A model generated the notes under the pieces. The model searched no databases, was not told the DNA's origin, and saw only the letters and a list, made by a program, of their open reading frames with translations. A DNA stretch of 64,000 bases from Hordeum vulgare subsp. vulgare (taxonomy: Eukaryota; Streptophyta; Magnoliopsida; Poales; Poaceae): positions 215,028,741-215,092,740 of the forward strand of contig NC_058518.1 in NCBI RefSeq assembly GCF_904849725.1. Direction: 5' to 3'. Below are positions 32,109 through 43,912 of this stretch, one piece after another (position 1 is the stretch's first letter; each line of letters starts with the position of its first letter). Made by a program: the position numbers and the translations under genes.

Positions 32109-35004
32109 TTAAAGAAATTCACTTCTTCTTCGATCAAGAGGCATGAGCCTCCTTGGAGACATGCTTCTTCCTTGGGCCAGTTGCAGTGTCCTTTGGTTCT
32201 TCATCTGATTCGGCAGTGCGAAATGAACAAAATGAACTATCCTCAAAGTCAGGAACTGTAAGTGGCTTGAATTTCTTCTTTGGAGGCCACGACCAGTCAA
32301 AGTCTTGAGTAAGTTCCATTTCCTCAAGTTCATCACGATGCTTTAGGTGAGCCAAAGTGGCCAGAGTACGATCAAAAACCTCACGAAGATAGTAGTAATT
32401 TTTATTCACTTCATTCTAAGTATCATTGAGGGTTTTCACAATGGCACAAAACTGTCGTTTCACCCACTTGTGATCGCGATCGACTTTCTGGTGAAGACTG
32501 AGGAGAAGCTATCTGTTAGTCATCACCCGAGGGGCATTTGGGCTTGGAGGTTCTTGAGTAGTAGTATCATGATATGAAGAATATAATTAGCCTTCCTAAA
32601 TTGGCCATAAAGGGGCCGATTTCCTTCATCACTCACGGACTTTCCTTTGCCTTCAACTGGCTCAAAAGTTTGCTTGGTGACTTTGATAGGAAGTAGATAT
32701 CCAAGGTGATTCTGAATGTCAACTTTATAGTTGATGTCGGATTTGTTCCTGATGAATCTCATAATCCATGGTGCATAAATCTTCAGCTCATACGGAGTCA
32801 AAGCGTTGTCAGCCAAAGTCCTCAAGAAGAAATCATGAATATTCATAGGAATGCCATGTATGACGTTGAATAGGATATTCTTCATGATGCCTACAACGTG
32901 TTCTTCATTGTCATGCCCCTTGATTGGAGGAAAGGAATAGGACAGGATGCGATAGACGGTTCTGGTCTTATACTTCAGATCCTTTACAATGAATCTAGTC
33001 CTTGGAGGTTGTCCTTGAGCCAAAGGCTTCATGAGGACTTCCATGAGCTTGTTCGGAAGTTCTCGTTGATCATACATTTTGACTGCGTCCGCTGTGGGAG
33101 TTGACATTGGGAGAGCTTGAAGCAATTCAGTGGATGGAGATTTGTAATGCGTGTGCTGAGTCATCCAGTCCAATACCCTTGTGGTGACGTCTTTTGGGTC
33201 GCCTGAGATATGCACTGTGGCATAGAATTGAAGAATTATGTCCGTGTTCTAATCACTGATATGTGTGCACAAAGGTTGTAACCCAGCTTCATGAAGAACA
33301 TTGAGGAATCGAGCGAAGCAAGGTATTTCCTCCATATCAAAATGAGGAATATGGGTGTGATGAAATATCTTCCGTCTTCCACAGAGCACAGAGGCATAAT
33401 AGTTGAGCTGATTTGTGGTCGAGAATTTTCTATGCCTGATGCGAAGTTTGTCGTAGGGGTTTGCACCTGTGAAGTAATGACATTCATCAAGGAATGCTTC
33501 CTTATGAAAGGTTGATTTGGCTTCGGCTAAAGATTGTGTTGCTTTGCATCTTCAGGAGTTGTGGCCACCACAACGGTAGTTTCAAGATTCACCAAAACAA
33601 GTGCAGTTTCAGCATTTGGGGTAGAAGAATTTTCATCAGCTTGAGCATTTTCATCATCTTGAGGAATTTGCCGACTTGAGGAAGCAGTTGCAGTTTTTGA
33701 TCCTGCATTTTCTTCAGCTCATGCAGCTGATTCATGCAGCTTGAGCATTTTCATCATCTTGAGGAATTTCTTCAGCAGCTGGATCTTCATCTTCATCTTC
33801 CTCAGGTAGTTCAACAGTGTAGCTTGGGTGAGTGTTTGTCTGCCGTTGTGAAACAGCCATTCCGATATAGTATTAATCAATTGTAGCAGAGTAGCTTTGA
33901 CGAAATTCACTTCGACCCCTTTACGATCCGTGTAAAGACTTGTATACTTGTCAGTGAGGGATTTTAGTTCAGCCTCAGTGGAAACGAGTTTTTCAGACGA
34001 CAAATTGAGGGATTTTAGTTCAGCCCTCGCTTTCTTGGCTTGTTGTTCCTTCCATTTGGCTTCATTGATGAAAGTGGCAACCATGTGGCTTACACCAGGG
34101 GAAGCGTTAAATCATCAATAGGAGTATTTGGATCTTCATACTAGAGGTCTATGAAGTCCATAAATACCTTCGGATCCACTCCAAGAGGAATGGAGCTGCC
34201 GGTGGCTTGTGCAACTATTTCTTGTTTGTTCTTGATAATTGCTTGAAGTGTTTTATCATAAAATTCTTCACTCCCTTCTGATGCAGAAGGAATGTTGACG
34301 ATTTTGCTTGGACTGGGTCTGGTACCTCTACCAGCAGTCATCTTAGTCTTCAAAAGACTTGGTAAAGGTTTTGAAGCAGAACCAATAGCAGATGGCACAG
34401 AGTAACTAGGTTGTTCAGATTAAATCTTACTAAGCTAATTTTGCAGAGGAGGTGAAGACTTTGCTTCAGTTGAAGAATTTGAAGTCGTTGCAACTTTCTG
34501 AGGAAACTGCTCTTTTGACGCAGCAGTTGAAGCTTTTGGTTTCCTCAGGAGAGCCTTCTTCTCAGGAATTTCAGTGGCAGAGGCCTCAGCAGCTGAAGAA
34601 GTGGCAGTAGTGGGTGCAGCAACAGATTCCTCATTGAATTTTTTCACAATAGCTTATGCCTTTTTGCAACTTAGACACGTATTTGTCTTTCTCATCAGGG
34701 TAATCCTCAATAGTGGCTACACTTGAGGGATGAGATGCTTGTTGATCTCCCTGTGTCAAGCTTTTCTAGGGAGGTTTGAGGCCAACTTCTTTGCATATTT
34801 TGGAGTCACATATATGTACTCCTTCCACTCTTTTTCCCACCTGTGCTCAAACTTTTGAAGCCTAATCTTGTAGTTCGACGTGGCTTCTTTACCATGAATA
34901 TCCTCATCAAGTGTACAGTAGTCAGCATATAATTCTTCGGAGATCTCGAAAGCAGTATTCTGCTCCAACTTATTGCCACCTTTCTCTTTCTGGTCTTCTT
35001 CCAT
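32109..35004 (-). pseudogene. Env-like extra ORF (ORF3) of Copia element H, broken
   Basis: Minus frames in order: 35004-34756 (MEEDQKEKGGNKLEQNTAFE; EKEWKEYIYVTPKYAKKL), 34647-34435 (Ala/Ser/Thr-rich), 34398-34141 (VDPKVFMDFIDL), 34084-33719 (coiled coil), 33215-32523 (DVTTRVLDWMTQHTHYK; LPNKLMEVLMKPLAQGQPP; LTPYELKIYAPWIMRFIRNK) and 32409-32134 (REVFDRTLATLAHL; FDWSWPPKKKFKPL). Position 3' of pol and this protein type identify the extra ORF of Maximus/SIRE elements, called env-like although no fusion function is shown. Segment order differs partly from one continuous frame, with five or more breaks. No convincing signal peptide or membrane helix is visible. Confidence 0.68.
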
Positions 35005-36084
35005 TTTCTTCAGCTGAGGTTATTGCTGAGGAATTTGAAATGTTGATGATTCTGAAGACACAGGTAAGGTTTCTTTTAGAAATGCTGCAAATGAGTTAAA
35101 TTGATGAGAACCTAGAGATTCATCAGCTGACATTTTGTACCTATGAACAGAGTATAGGTGCGGAGAATTTGGAGAGGTAATATGCCTTCTCAGAATTGAG
35201 GAAATTGAAGAATTACTTAAGTTGAGGAATTTGACCAGTGAGTTGAGGAATTTGACTAAGCATTCTGATCTTGGGTTCCAGAGTTGTGCAGATTCAAAAA
35301 TTTACACAATTGAGGAATCTCGTGAAAATTTTTAGTGCCTTAGTGAAATTCATCATGTTTTCTAGACATGCGTGTGCACATTTGAGGAAATTTCTGAGGA
35401 AAAACTGATTTCACGAATCTAAAGTGAAATAAGAAATCAACAGGGGCAGTAAAATAAGATTTTATTTACCCTGGGCAACGAACACGATGAACTGAGGCAG
35501 TAGAAAGAAGAAGTTCTTTGGTTCAGATCTTCAGTTCCCTAACTTAGCGACTGAAAACAGCTACGGCACGCGGCGGTGGAGGATATTCCGCAGTCGGCGT
35601 GAGTCCAACGACGGCAAGGGCGAGGCAGTTAAGCTCTTCCTCACCGGTGGGAAGTTGTTAGGGGCGGCGCTATGGTTCAAGCTCGAGCGAAGAAGACGAG
35701 AGGGAAAGAAGAGTTTTTACTTGGGGGGGGTAAGGGCCGAAACTTGCGGACCAAACATCACTTGCCCCTTCGTCTCCGCTTGACACGTGGTGCCCACAAT
35801 TGAAGTTGTGGAGATCATAGTTGTCCGAACGTGAGTAGTGGGTGTGGTTACTGTTGTAACGTAAAAAAATTAAATTTTGAGGATTTCGTTACGAAGTCCT
35901 CAGGTGACAAGGATTCAGTGAGTACTTTGAACAAGTGTCAAATAGAACGCATCTGAAGAATTGAGAATAGACTAGGTTGAGCTTAGCATAGACAGGAGTC
36001 GGGTCCAATCACATTCACTTAGATGAAATATCAAATTAAAGACTAAGCTATATGTGAATGCCGTTGAGGACATTGAAAGCTCAT

Positions 36085-36122
<38 letters not shown>

Positions 36123-36423
36123 CTCAAATGAAAATCATCAAAAAGTTTTGAAGAATTTGAAGATTTTAAAGATTTTGAAAATTTGAGGATTTTGTGACAA
36201 AGTCTCACATTGAGGAATTTCAACTTTGAAGAAAAACCAGCTTGAAGAATTTCAAAGTTGGGTGGTGGCGTGACCCACCGTATAAGAATGATGATTTGAA
36301 GCGCCTCGTACAATTGTTATAGGGTCCTGAGAACCAAATTCTTCACTGATTTCTTCACACTTAGAGTGATTTTCTTCATTGGTTGAGGAAAATCGTTACT
36401 TTGTGTGTCACACATCTAAGTCA
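35005..36423 (-). other. Spacer between RNase H and the env-like ORF of H
   Basis: About 1.4 kb without a supported gene. It includes a GC-richer tract at 35550-35760, a (TA)n microsatellite at 36083-36122 and many TTGAGGAATTT copies. Maximus-type elements normally have a long spacer here. Confidence 0.6.
36083..36122. repeat. (TA)n microsatellite
   Basis: About 40 bp of alternating TA interrupted once by a C. Lies in the H spacer. Confidence 0.9.
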
Positions 36424-36747
36424 TCAATTTTGCATAAGTGTTAGGATGTGTGCAAGTTTACAGACATTCGAAGATTCTAGGATATTTAGGTCACACCGCA
36501 ACTTGCAAAACCTTCTCTCATCCAAGGGATTTGTGAAAATATCTACTAGTTGATCATAAATCTTCACATGGTCGATGATGATATTGCCCTTGAGGACATG
36601 ATCACGAAGAAAATTATGACGAAGCTGGATGTGCTTGGTCTTCGAGTGTTGTACTGGGTTGTAGGCGATCTTGATTACACTCTCATTGTCGCAGTAGAGG
36701 GGCACATTATTCATTTTGATGTCGTAGTCTCTGAGGTTTTGCTTCAT
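36424..36747 (-). pseudogene. RNase H of Copia element H
   Basis: MKQNLRDYDIKMNNVPLYCD then NESVIKIAYNPVQHSKTKHI and LRHNFLRDHVLKGNI: the Copia RNase H signature YCDN-S...NP-HSKTKHI...H-R-H. The 5' part of the domain lies in another frame toward 36950, so there is at least one shift relative to RT. The frame stays open to its end near 36424 with NVCKLAHILTLMQN. Confidence 0.85.
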
Positions 36748-36953
36748 CCATATAAGTTGAGCAACTAAGATCCAGCAGCAATGTACTCAGCTTCGGCAGT
36801 GGAGAGTGATACACAGTTCTCCTTCTTTGAGGACCAGCAAACTAATGATCTTCCAAGAAAATGGCACGTGCCTGATGTTGACTTGCGATCCACACGGTCA
36901 CCAGCATAATTAGAATCAGAATATCCAACGAGGGGAAGATTTGAGCCCTTGGG

Positions 36954-37956
36954 TTACAATAATCCTAGTGTTGGTGTGTAAGCTAAGTATCGAAGAATGT
37001 GTTTCACAGCCTTATGGTGTGATTCCTTCGGTTTTTCTTGAAAACAAGCACACACGCAAACACTAAGCATAATATCTGGCCTAGATGCACATAGGTACAA
37101 TAAAGAGCCAATCCTAGAGCGATATACCTGCTGATCGAAATCTTTACCATTTTCGTCAGTGCAGAGGTTGCCGTTGGTAGTCATAGGAATCTTGACGTGT
37201 TTGCTCTCATTCATGTTGAATTTCCTCAGAACGTCCTTGAGGTATTTCTCCTTAGATATGAAGATACCATTGCATTTTTGACGAATTTGCAGACCTCAGA
37301 AGAATTTCAGCTCCCCCATCATAGACATTTGATATTCTTCACTCATCATGTAGGAAAATTCATCACTGTAACATTTGTGAGTACAACCAAAAATAATGTC
37401 GTCGACATATATTTGGCACACAACCAAAAGTAGGATCAAGTGAACCAGGTTTGAAGCCTTTCTTCATTAGGAATTCCTTCAATGTATCATACCACGCCCG
37501 AGGGGCTTGCTTGAGGCCATAGAGTGCCTTTTTGAGTGTGAAGACTTTGTCCAGATGCTTCGGGTCTTCCAAAACTGGGGGCTGAGCAACATATACTTCT
37601 TCCTCAAGCTTACCATTGAGGAATGCACTTTTCACATCCATTTCTTATAGAGTAATATTGTGAAGATTAGCATAAGCAAGTAATATTCGAATAGCTTCAA
37701 GTCTAGCAACACTTGCAAAAGTTTCATCGAAATCAATTCCTTCAACTTGTGTGTAGCCTTGGGCTACAAGCCATGCCTTATTCCTCACTACCTGACCATC
37801 CTCATGTTGCTTATTTCGGTAGATCCACTTGGTGCCGATGATATTGTGCTTGCGAGGATCTAGTCTTTTGACGAGTTCCCACACGTCATTTAGCTTGAAC
37901 TGAAGAAGTTCATCTTGCATGGCTTCATCAAATTTTGAGGGTTCTATGATAGACAC
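36954..37956 (-). pseudogene. Reverse transcriptase of Copia element H (frameshifted)
   Basis: Three minus frames make up the domain. 37956-37645 reads [20 protein letters not shown] and [20 protein letters not shown]. 37641-37363 reads [20 protein letters not shown] and [20 protein letters not shown]. 37214-36954 reads GSLLYLCASRPDIMLSVCVC and AVKHILRYL. The catalytic box Y-V-D-D is intact at 37398-37409 but out of frame with the preceding segment. A stop separates the first two pieces. All are standard Copia RT motifs in order. Confidence 0.88.
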
Positions 37957-38100
37957 AAACGGGGAATGCGCAGAAAAGTTAACTAAATGTGAATCTTTTG
38001 AGCAAGTGAGAGGACCTGGCGCATTGATGTCATCAAGGATTTTGTCAAGTTCTACTTCATTTGCAATCCTTAGATGAGCTGGTTGATGACTTTTGTTGGG

Positions 38101-38850
38101 CTAAGGAATTGGATCTAAAGCATTTTCCTCAGGTGCACCAGTTTGAATTTCGTAAGTGTTGGGGACGACTTCTTCAACAAGGGGTTGTTCCTCAGTAGGA
38201 ATGATATCTTTAGTTGCCTTGAGCTTGATGGCTTCCTCGGGAAGTAATGTATCTAGCACAAGAGGCAGTTGCTCTCTTTGTGAGCCATTAGTTTCATCGA
38301 ACCGCACATCTACAGTTTCAACAACCTTGTTGTGATAGGTGTTGAGGACTCTATAGGTGTGCCAGTCCTTTCCGTAACCAAGCATAGAACCCTCATGTGC
38401 TTTAGGTGCAAACTTTGAGCTATGGCGAGGATCTCTAATCCAACATTTTGCAGCGAAGACTTTGAAATAACTTACATTGGGTTTCTTGTCAGTGAGGAGT
38501 TCATATGAGGCTTTCTTGAGGAATTTGTGAAGATATTCCTGATTGATGATGTGGCAAGCAGTGTTGATTGCTTTAGGCCAGAAACGATGAGGAGTCTGAT
38601 ATTCTTCAAGCTTAGTCCATGCCATTTCAACCAGAGTCTTGTTTTTGCGTTCAACGACGCCATTCGGTTGAGGAGTATAAGGATCAGATAATTCGAACGG
38701 ACGAGTAGTAGTCATGATAGTCTTCGAAGGGTGTTTGGATCTGGTTATTTTTCCAGATTCACAAGCACCGCAGAGATGGTCTTTGAGGAATTTGATGGAT
38801 TCGATGCCAATGACATGCTTCTTCTTCGTAAGCGTGTGCAAATTCCTCAT
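38101..38850 (-). pseudogene. Integrase of Copia element H, catalytic core deleted
   Basis: The frame starts in the zinc-binding end (FLKDHLCGACESGKITRSKH) and jumps from TTTRPFELSD directly to PYTPQPNGVVERKNKTLVEM. The part with the first two catalytic aspartates is gone; only the glutamate motif NGVVERKN remains. The C-terminal region (YFKVFAAKCWIRDPRHSSKF) and an acidic linker follow. The loss joins the two parts in frame, so the open frame looks healthy but cannot be active. Confidence 0.82.
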
Positions 38851-38900
38851 GCCCGCATGACCCAGACGTCGATGCTATAGCCAGCCTGCTGAGGTTTTTG

Positions 38901-39296
38901 CTAGTAAGCATGTGGATGGTTGAGGACATGTGGAAAAATCAACAATGTAGAAATCTCCTCTTTAAATCCTTCGAAGACTTTGGATTTGTCAGATTCCATG
39001 ATGACTACACATTTGTATTTTCCAGAGATAACAACCATATCAAGTTCACAAAGTATTGAGGCTGACAGCAGGTTAAAACTAAGGGATTCGACAAGCATGA
39101 CTTTGTCCATGTGCCTTTCCTTGGAGATAGCTACTTTGCCATGTCCTAATACCTTGCTTTTACCTTTATCAGCATAAGTGTTTTGCTTCAATGTTAATGG
39201 ATTCAGTGGCAAATTCATCAACAAACTTTTATCACCAGTCATGTGATTTGTGCAAACCACTGTAAAGTACCTAGTCTGTATTCTTGGGTTTGTCAT
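38901..39296 (-). pseudogene. Protease region of Copia element H
   Basis: The frame has YFTVVCTNHMTGDKSLLMNL, which matches the Copia retropepsin segment around C-x-N-H-M-T-G. The catalytic aspartate motif expected before the cysteine is not in place (TVV instead of a D-S-G type triad). It continues with VMLVESLSFNLLSASILCEL, the L-x-x-N-L-L-S-x-x-x-L motif of the second half. It lies between gag and integrase. Divergent and probably inactive. Confidence 0.75.
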
Positions 39297-39522
39297 CCTG
39301 CAGATGAATTAGTATAGCTTACCATATCATATGCTTCAGAGTTGAACAATATGATATCAATTTCATCAGATTAGAATTTCATCATAAACAGTAAATTTGA
39401 GGACGTGTGAAATGTTATCATTTCATCAATTTTAGCTTGCGTCCAAAGAAGCAATTTCCTCTGGTCTCCAGCAAATTATTCACACGATGTCTTTCATCTG
39501 GAAGCATGACCTGCAGAAGTGA

Positions 39523-41204
39523 TTAGTTTAATTTCTTCACCACCAACATATGAAGGGTTGGCAAAAAGTTCATCATCCTGCAAGCACCATATGAGAAAGG
39601 GGGCATTGAAGCTAATGCACTTCTTTTCATAGTAAGCGGGTTTGAGTAATCAAATGAATAGGTAGAGAAATTCTTTGAGGACTTACGAACATAATGATTA
39701 GAGGAATAGCGCTCATATTCATGTCCCGTGTAATTTCCTTGCATATCAGAAGCATTAGCACGAGTATGAGCATAGTATTGACCATTTGAGGATTTTGATC
39801 CTCGTGAAGACTTTGGTCCAACTAAGGAAATTGATATGGGTTTGTGGTTCTTCACATGTGGTGTCATGAGGACATTCACCTGAAGATTTTCCAATTAACT
39901 TTTGGGGACCCAGATTTTCCTCAGGGGTGGTCTATTCATGCGGTTAGTTCCAACATATCGAGCAAATACTTCACCAGATTGATTTTTGAATAGTTTATAG
40001 TTGGCGTCAAATGTTCATCTGAGGAATAATATAATTCACATGCAAAGCTTGTTAGAGTGGATGGATCAACGGAAGAGCCTTTAGCAGCAACACATGAAGT
40101 TTTGGGGTACTGCTCAGGTTTTAAGTATGATCCATTGACATTCAATTTACTTTCAAAGGCAATGCCTTCTTTCCTCGGGTTCTTGTTCAGAATCTTCTTT
40201 TTGAGCACATCGCATAGGGTTTGATGCCCTTTGAGGCTTTTGTATATGTCTGTCACACACAATTCCTTCAGCCCAGCATTTTCGTCAGCAGCATTTGTGG
40301 TTTCTTCAAGTGAAGAATTTGATACCACAGGGACAGTTGAAGAATTTGTAGAAATAGAAGCATTAGATGATTGTCGTGAAGAATTAGCAGTTTCAGGCTC
40401 GATGCATTTGAAACATGGCGGTATTGATATGTTGAGCAAGCAATGAATCGTTTTCCATTCGAAGATCATCATGAGAAAATTTCAAATTCTCAAGATCAAG
40501 CTTCCTTTGAAGAAATTCAAAAGAAAGTTTCTCATGATTTAGCCAAAAGTGTCCCATAACGATCTTGAAGACTATCAAACCTAGACTGAAGTCTTTTCAC
40601 ATTTTGAGTGAGGACTTGAATGCGATTCATTTCATCGTTCAATAGATGATCGCTTATGTCTAGCTGTTTTTGAAGCTTTTCAATGGCACTCTGTTGCTTA
40701 CTGGCAATGTTGGCAAGTTTATAGTAACTGGGTTTTTGATAATCATCAGGTTCACATTCAATAGAATCAGAGGAGGAATTATGATTTGGTACCTTTGAAT
40801 CTTTTGCCATGAAGCAATAGGTTGGAGCAAAGTCATCATCATATTCATCAGTGTAGATAACGATGTCATTTTCGTCAAGGTTGAAGATTGAGTTTCTCAT
40901 TGACTTTGGACATCCTATCCCAGAGAAGTGTAGTTGTTCCCAAAGCACTCACTCCGCCATACCGACCTTCGCTCAGATGGCCACAGATGATATTTTTCTC
41001 ATGCGACTCAAGTTGCTTGAACTTCTTCACATCAGCGGCACATATAGTAGTAGTGATGGAGGGAACACCATGTTCCACAATATACCAGAGATCATTGTCA
41101 ATTGCTTGAAGATGCATTTGCATCATGGTCTTCCGGTAGGGAAAATCCTTTCCTTCGAAGGTAGGACATCTTGCAATAACCTTGATCATACATGCGGTCG
41201 ACAT
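39523..41204 (-). pseudogene. Gag of Copia element H (several frames)
   Basis: The N-terminal frame (41204-40875) has PTFEGKDFPYRKTMMQMHLQ and NDLWYIVEHGVPS, then KKFKQLESHEKNIICGHLS: a UBN2/DUF4219-type Copia Gag. The next (40948-40532) is a coiled coil (ASKQQSAIEKLQKQLDISDH; LQSRFDSLQDRYGTLLAKS) after an acidic segment. Further frames are 40472-39936 and 39894-39523. The N-terminal frame changes abruptly near 40900, and the CCHC knuckle expected of this lineage is not seen, so an internal deletion is likely. Confidence 0.75.
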
Positions 41205-41271
41205 AACTAAAACTCCAAGTGGTTAAACCAAAATCACACAGAACAAGGGAGTACCTTGTTGTGATACAAAC
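41205..41271 (-). promoter_or_regulatory. Leader and primer-site region of element H
   Basis: On the minus strand the LTR end (ATACTTTCA) is followed by GTTTGTATCACAACAAGG, a degraded form of the initiator-Met tRNA primer site usual in Copia elements. Confidence 0.5.
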
Positions 41272-41724
41272 TGAAAGTATGTTATATTGACTAGAGGGGG
41301 GTAAATAGGAGATTTTTAGAATTTCATCACTGAGGAAATTCCTTGTGAGGAAAGTCCTCAATGATGAACTTAGTGCAGCAGAAATAGCTCAGGATGAGGA
41401 GTGCAAAATGACTACAACAAAGTACTCGATAAAGTTTTTGACATTCCGTTTGCACAGTTCGCAAGTACAAAGTAAGCAGGTGAAGATTAACTCAAGTGAA
41501 GAATTAGAGGTTTAGGAAATTCAGAGAAAGTCTTCAAACAAATTCTTTAATCAGTACAGATGAATGTCTTCAACATACAATGAGAAATGAAAGAGTTGAA
41601 GAAATACAATCAGCAAACTCCTGAGCGACTTATAGAGCGTGTGTACACTCACAAACATATTAGTCTCTTGACCTATAAGTCTTCAATCCACCAAAATAAC
41701 TAAGGGGCACTAGATGCACATACA
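41272..41724 (-). repeat. Middle LTR of the H/H2 Copia arrangement, internally deleted
   Basis: 453 bp with the same termini as 30203-31591 but missing about 936 bp between positions equivalent to about 30535 and 31480. On its left is H's primer site and gag, as for a 5' LTR. On its right is a polypurine tract, as for a 3' LTR. Confidence 0.8.
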
Positions 41725-43880
41725 ATCTCCCCCTTTTTGGTGGTTGATGACAACTAGGTTAAGTTTTCAACGGGGATAATAATATGGAATGTAAGTAAAA
41801 AGTTTGAGGAATTTGAAGTATAGATACACAGAAACTCTCCCTGAAAATGAGCATATTTTGACGAATTTTCTTTGAACAAGAGATGCACATTGATGATTTA
41901 TATCATGGAGATGTCCCCCTGTATCTTACAAATCATGCATGCATTTGACATATAGTAAGAGGAATTAGAAATGCATTAATAAACTTGAGGAATCATCATG
42001 TGAAGTAGAACGTTCAAAAGAGTTAGAACACCATCAGGCTTAAGTTACAACTCATTACATCAAAAACTTCAGAAGAACCAAGGGTTTGTAACTTAATAAA
42101 GTTTATAAGCCCATAATGTATCATGCTTGAATAGTAACTCTCAGATTTTTCCCCCTTTGTCATCAAGTGAAAAAAGGGACAAAGGTGAGGACTAACACAC
42201 TTGAATAAATTCACTTCTTTTTCAATGAAGAGGCGTGAGCCTCCTTGGAGACAAGCCTCTTCCTTGGGCCAGTTGTAGTGTCCTCTTGTTCTTCATCTGA
42301 TTCAGCAGTGCGAAATGAAGAAAACGAACTGTCCTCCAAGTCAGGAACTAGAATTGGCTTGAATTTCTTCTTTGGAGGCCACGGCCAGTCAAAGTCTTGA
42401 GTAAATTCCATTTCCTCAAGTTCCTCAGGAGTCTTTAGGTGAGCCAAAGTGGCCCAAGTACGATCAAAAACCTCATAAAGATAGTAGTGATTTATCTTCA
42501 CTGCATTCTGAGTCTCATTGAGGGTTTTCACAATGGCCCCAAACTGTCGTTTCACCCACTTGTGATTGCGATCGACTTTCTAGTGAAGAATGAGGAGATT
42601 CTCTCTGTTAGTCATCACCCGAGGCGCAGTTGGGCTTGGAGGTTCTTGAGCAGCAGTATCATCATATCAATAATATGAATCAGCCTTGCGAAATTGGCCG
42701 TCAAGGGGCCGATTTCCTTCATCAATAACATACTTGCATTTGCCCTCAACTGGCTCAAAAGTTTGCTTGATGACTTTTACAGGCGGTAGATATCCGAGGT
42801 GAGTCTGCAAGTCAGCTTGATAGTTGATGCCGGATTTGTTCCTGATGAATCTCATAATCCACGATGGATAAATCTTCAGCTCATATGGAGTCAGAGCGTT
42901 GTTAGCCAAAGTCCCCAAGAATAAATCACGAAGATTCATAGGAATGACATCTATGACATTGAATAGGATATTATGATGATGCCTACAACGTCTTCTTCAT
43001 TGCCAAGCCCCTTGATTACAGCAAAGGAATATGACAGGATGCGATAGATGGTCATGGGCTTATACTTCAGACCCTATACGAGGAATCTTGTCCTTGGAGG
43101 TTGGCCTTGAGGCAAAGGCTTCATGAGGACTTCCATGAGCTTGTTCGGAAGTTCTCGTTCATCATACATTTTGACTGCGTCCGCAGAGGGAATTAACATT
43201 AGGAGAGCTCGAAGCAATTCAGTGCCTAGAGATTTGTAATGAGTGTGGTGAGTCATCCAATCCAATACCCATCTAGTGACATATTTTGGGTCGCCTGAGA
43301 TATGCAGTGTGGCATAGAATTCAAGAATTATGTATGTGTTCCAATCACTGATATCTGTGTAGAAAGGCAGAACCAAGCTTCATGAAGAACATTGAGGACT
43401 GGAGCGAAGCAAGGTATTTCCTCCATATCACAATGAGGAATATGGGTGTGATGAAATATTTTATTTCTTCCACAGAGCACAGAGGCACAATTGTTGAGCT
43501 AATTTCTGGTCCAGAATTTTCTGTGCCTGATGTGAAGTTTGTCATAGGGGTGTGCACCTATGAAGTAATGACGTTCATCAACAAATGCTTCCTTCTGAAA
43601 CTCTGGCCTCTTAGCGAAAGGTTGATTTGGCTTCGGCTGAAGATTCTACTGTTGTGCACCTTGAGGAGTTGTGGCCACCACAATGGCAGTTTCAGGATTC
43701 ACCACGACAATTGCATTTTCAACATTTGGGGCAGAAGCATTTTCTTCAGCTTGAGGCATTTGCTGACTTGAGGAAGCAATTGCATTTTCTGATCCTGCAT
43801 TTTCTTCAGCTGATGTGGCTGATTCATGGTCTTGTGTTGATTCCTCATTTATGCTCTTTCCATTAGAGCCAGTCAATATT
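41725..43880 (-). mobile_element. H2, partial second copy of the Maximus-type 3' region
   Basis: Runs in the same orientation as H and repeats the polypurine tract, 3' spacer and env-like ORF end. It stops at about 43880, where plus-strand Gypsy J begins. Pol and gag of this copy are absent. Confidence 0.75.
42211..43876 (-). pseudogene. Env-like ORF of H2 (partial, frameshifted)
   Basis: Frames in order on the minus strand: 43876-43646 (Glu/Ala/Ser-rich), 43557-43345, 43376-43074 (AVKMYDERELPNKLMEVLMK), 42939-42667 (NALTPYELKIYPSWIMRFIR; LQTHLGYLPPVKVIKQTFEP) and 42555-42211 (YLYEVFDRTWATLAHLKTPE; FDWPWPPKKKFKPILVPDLE). It closely follows H at 33700-32110 with many substitutions, and both have lost the frame at similar places. 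The comparison of the two copies defines the ORF. Confidence 0.68.
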
Positions 43881-43912
43881 TCAGTGTCGCGTTAGCGCAA
43901 GCCACTCAGGCG

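Noticed and set aside
32523..33215. 230-codon minus frame as a host gene
   Set aside because: A second diverged copy in H2 and the position 3' of Copia pol identify it as the extra ORF of a Maximus-type element.
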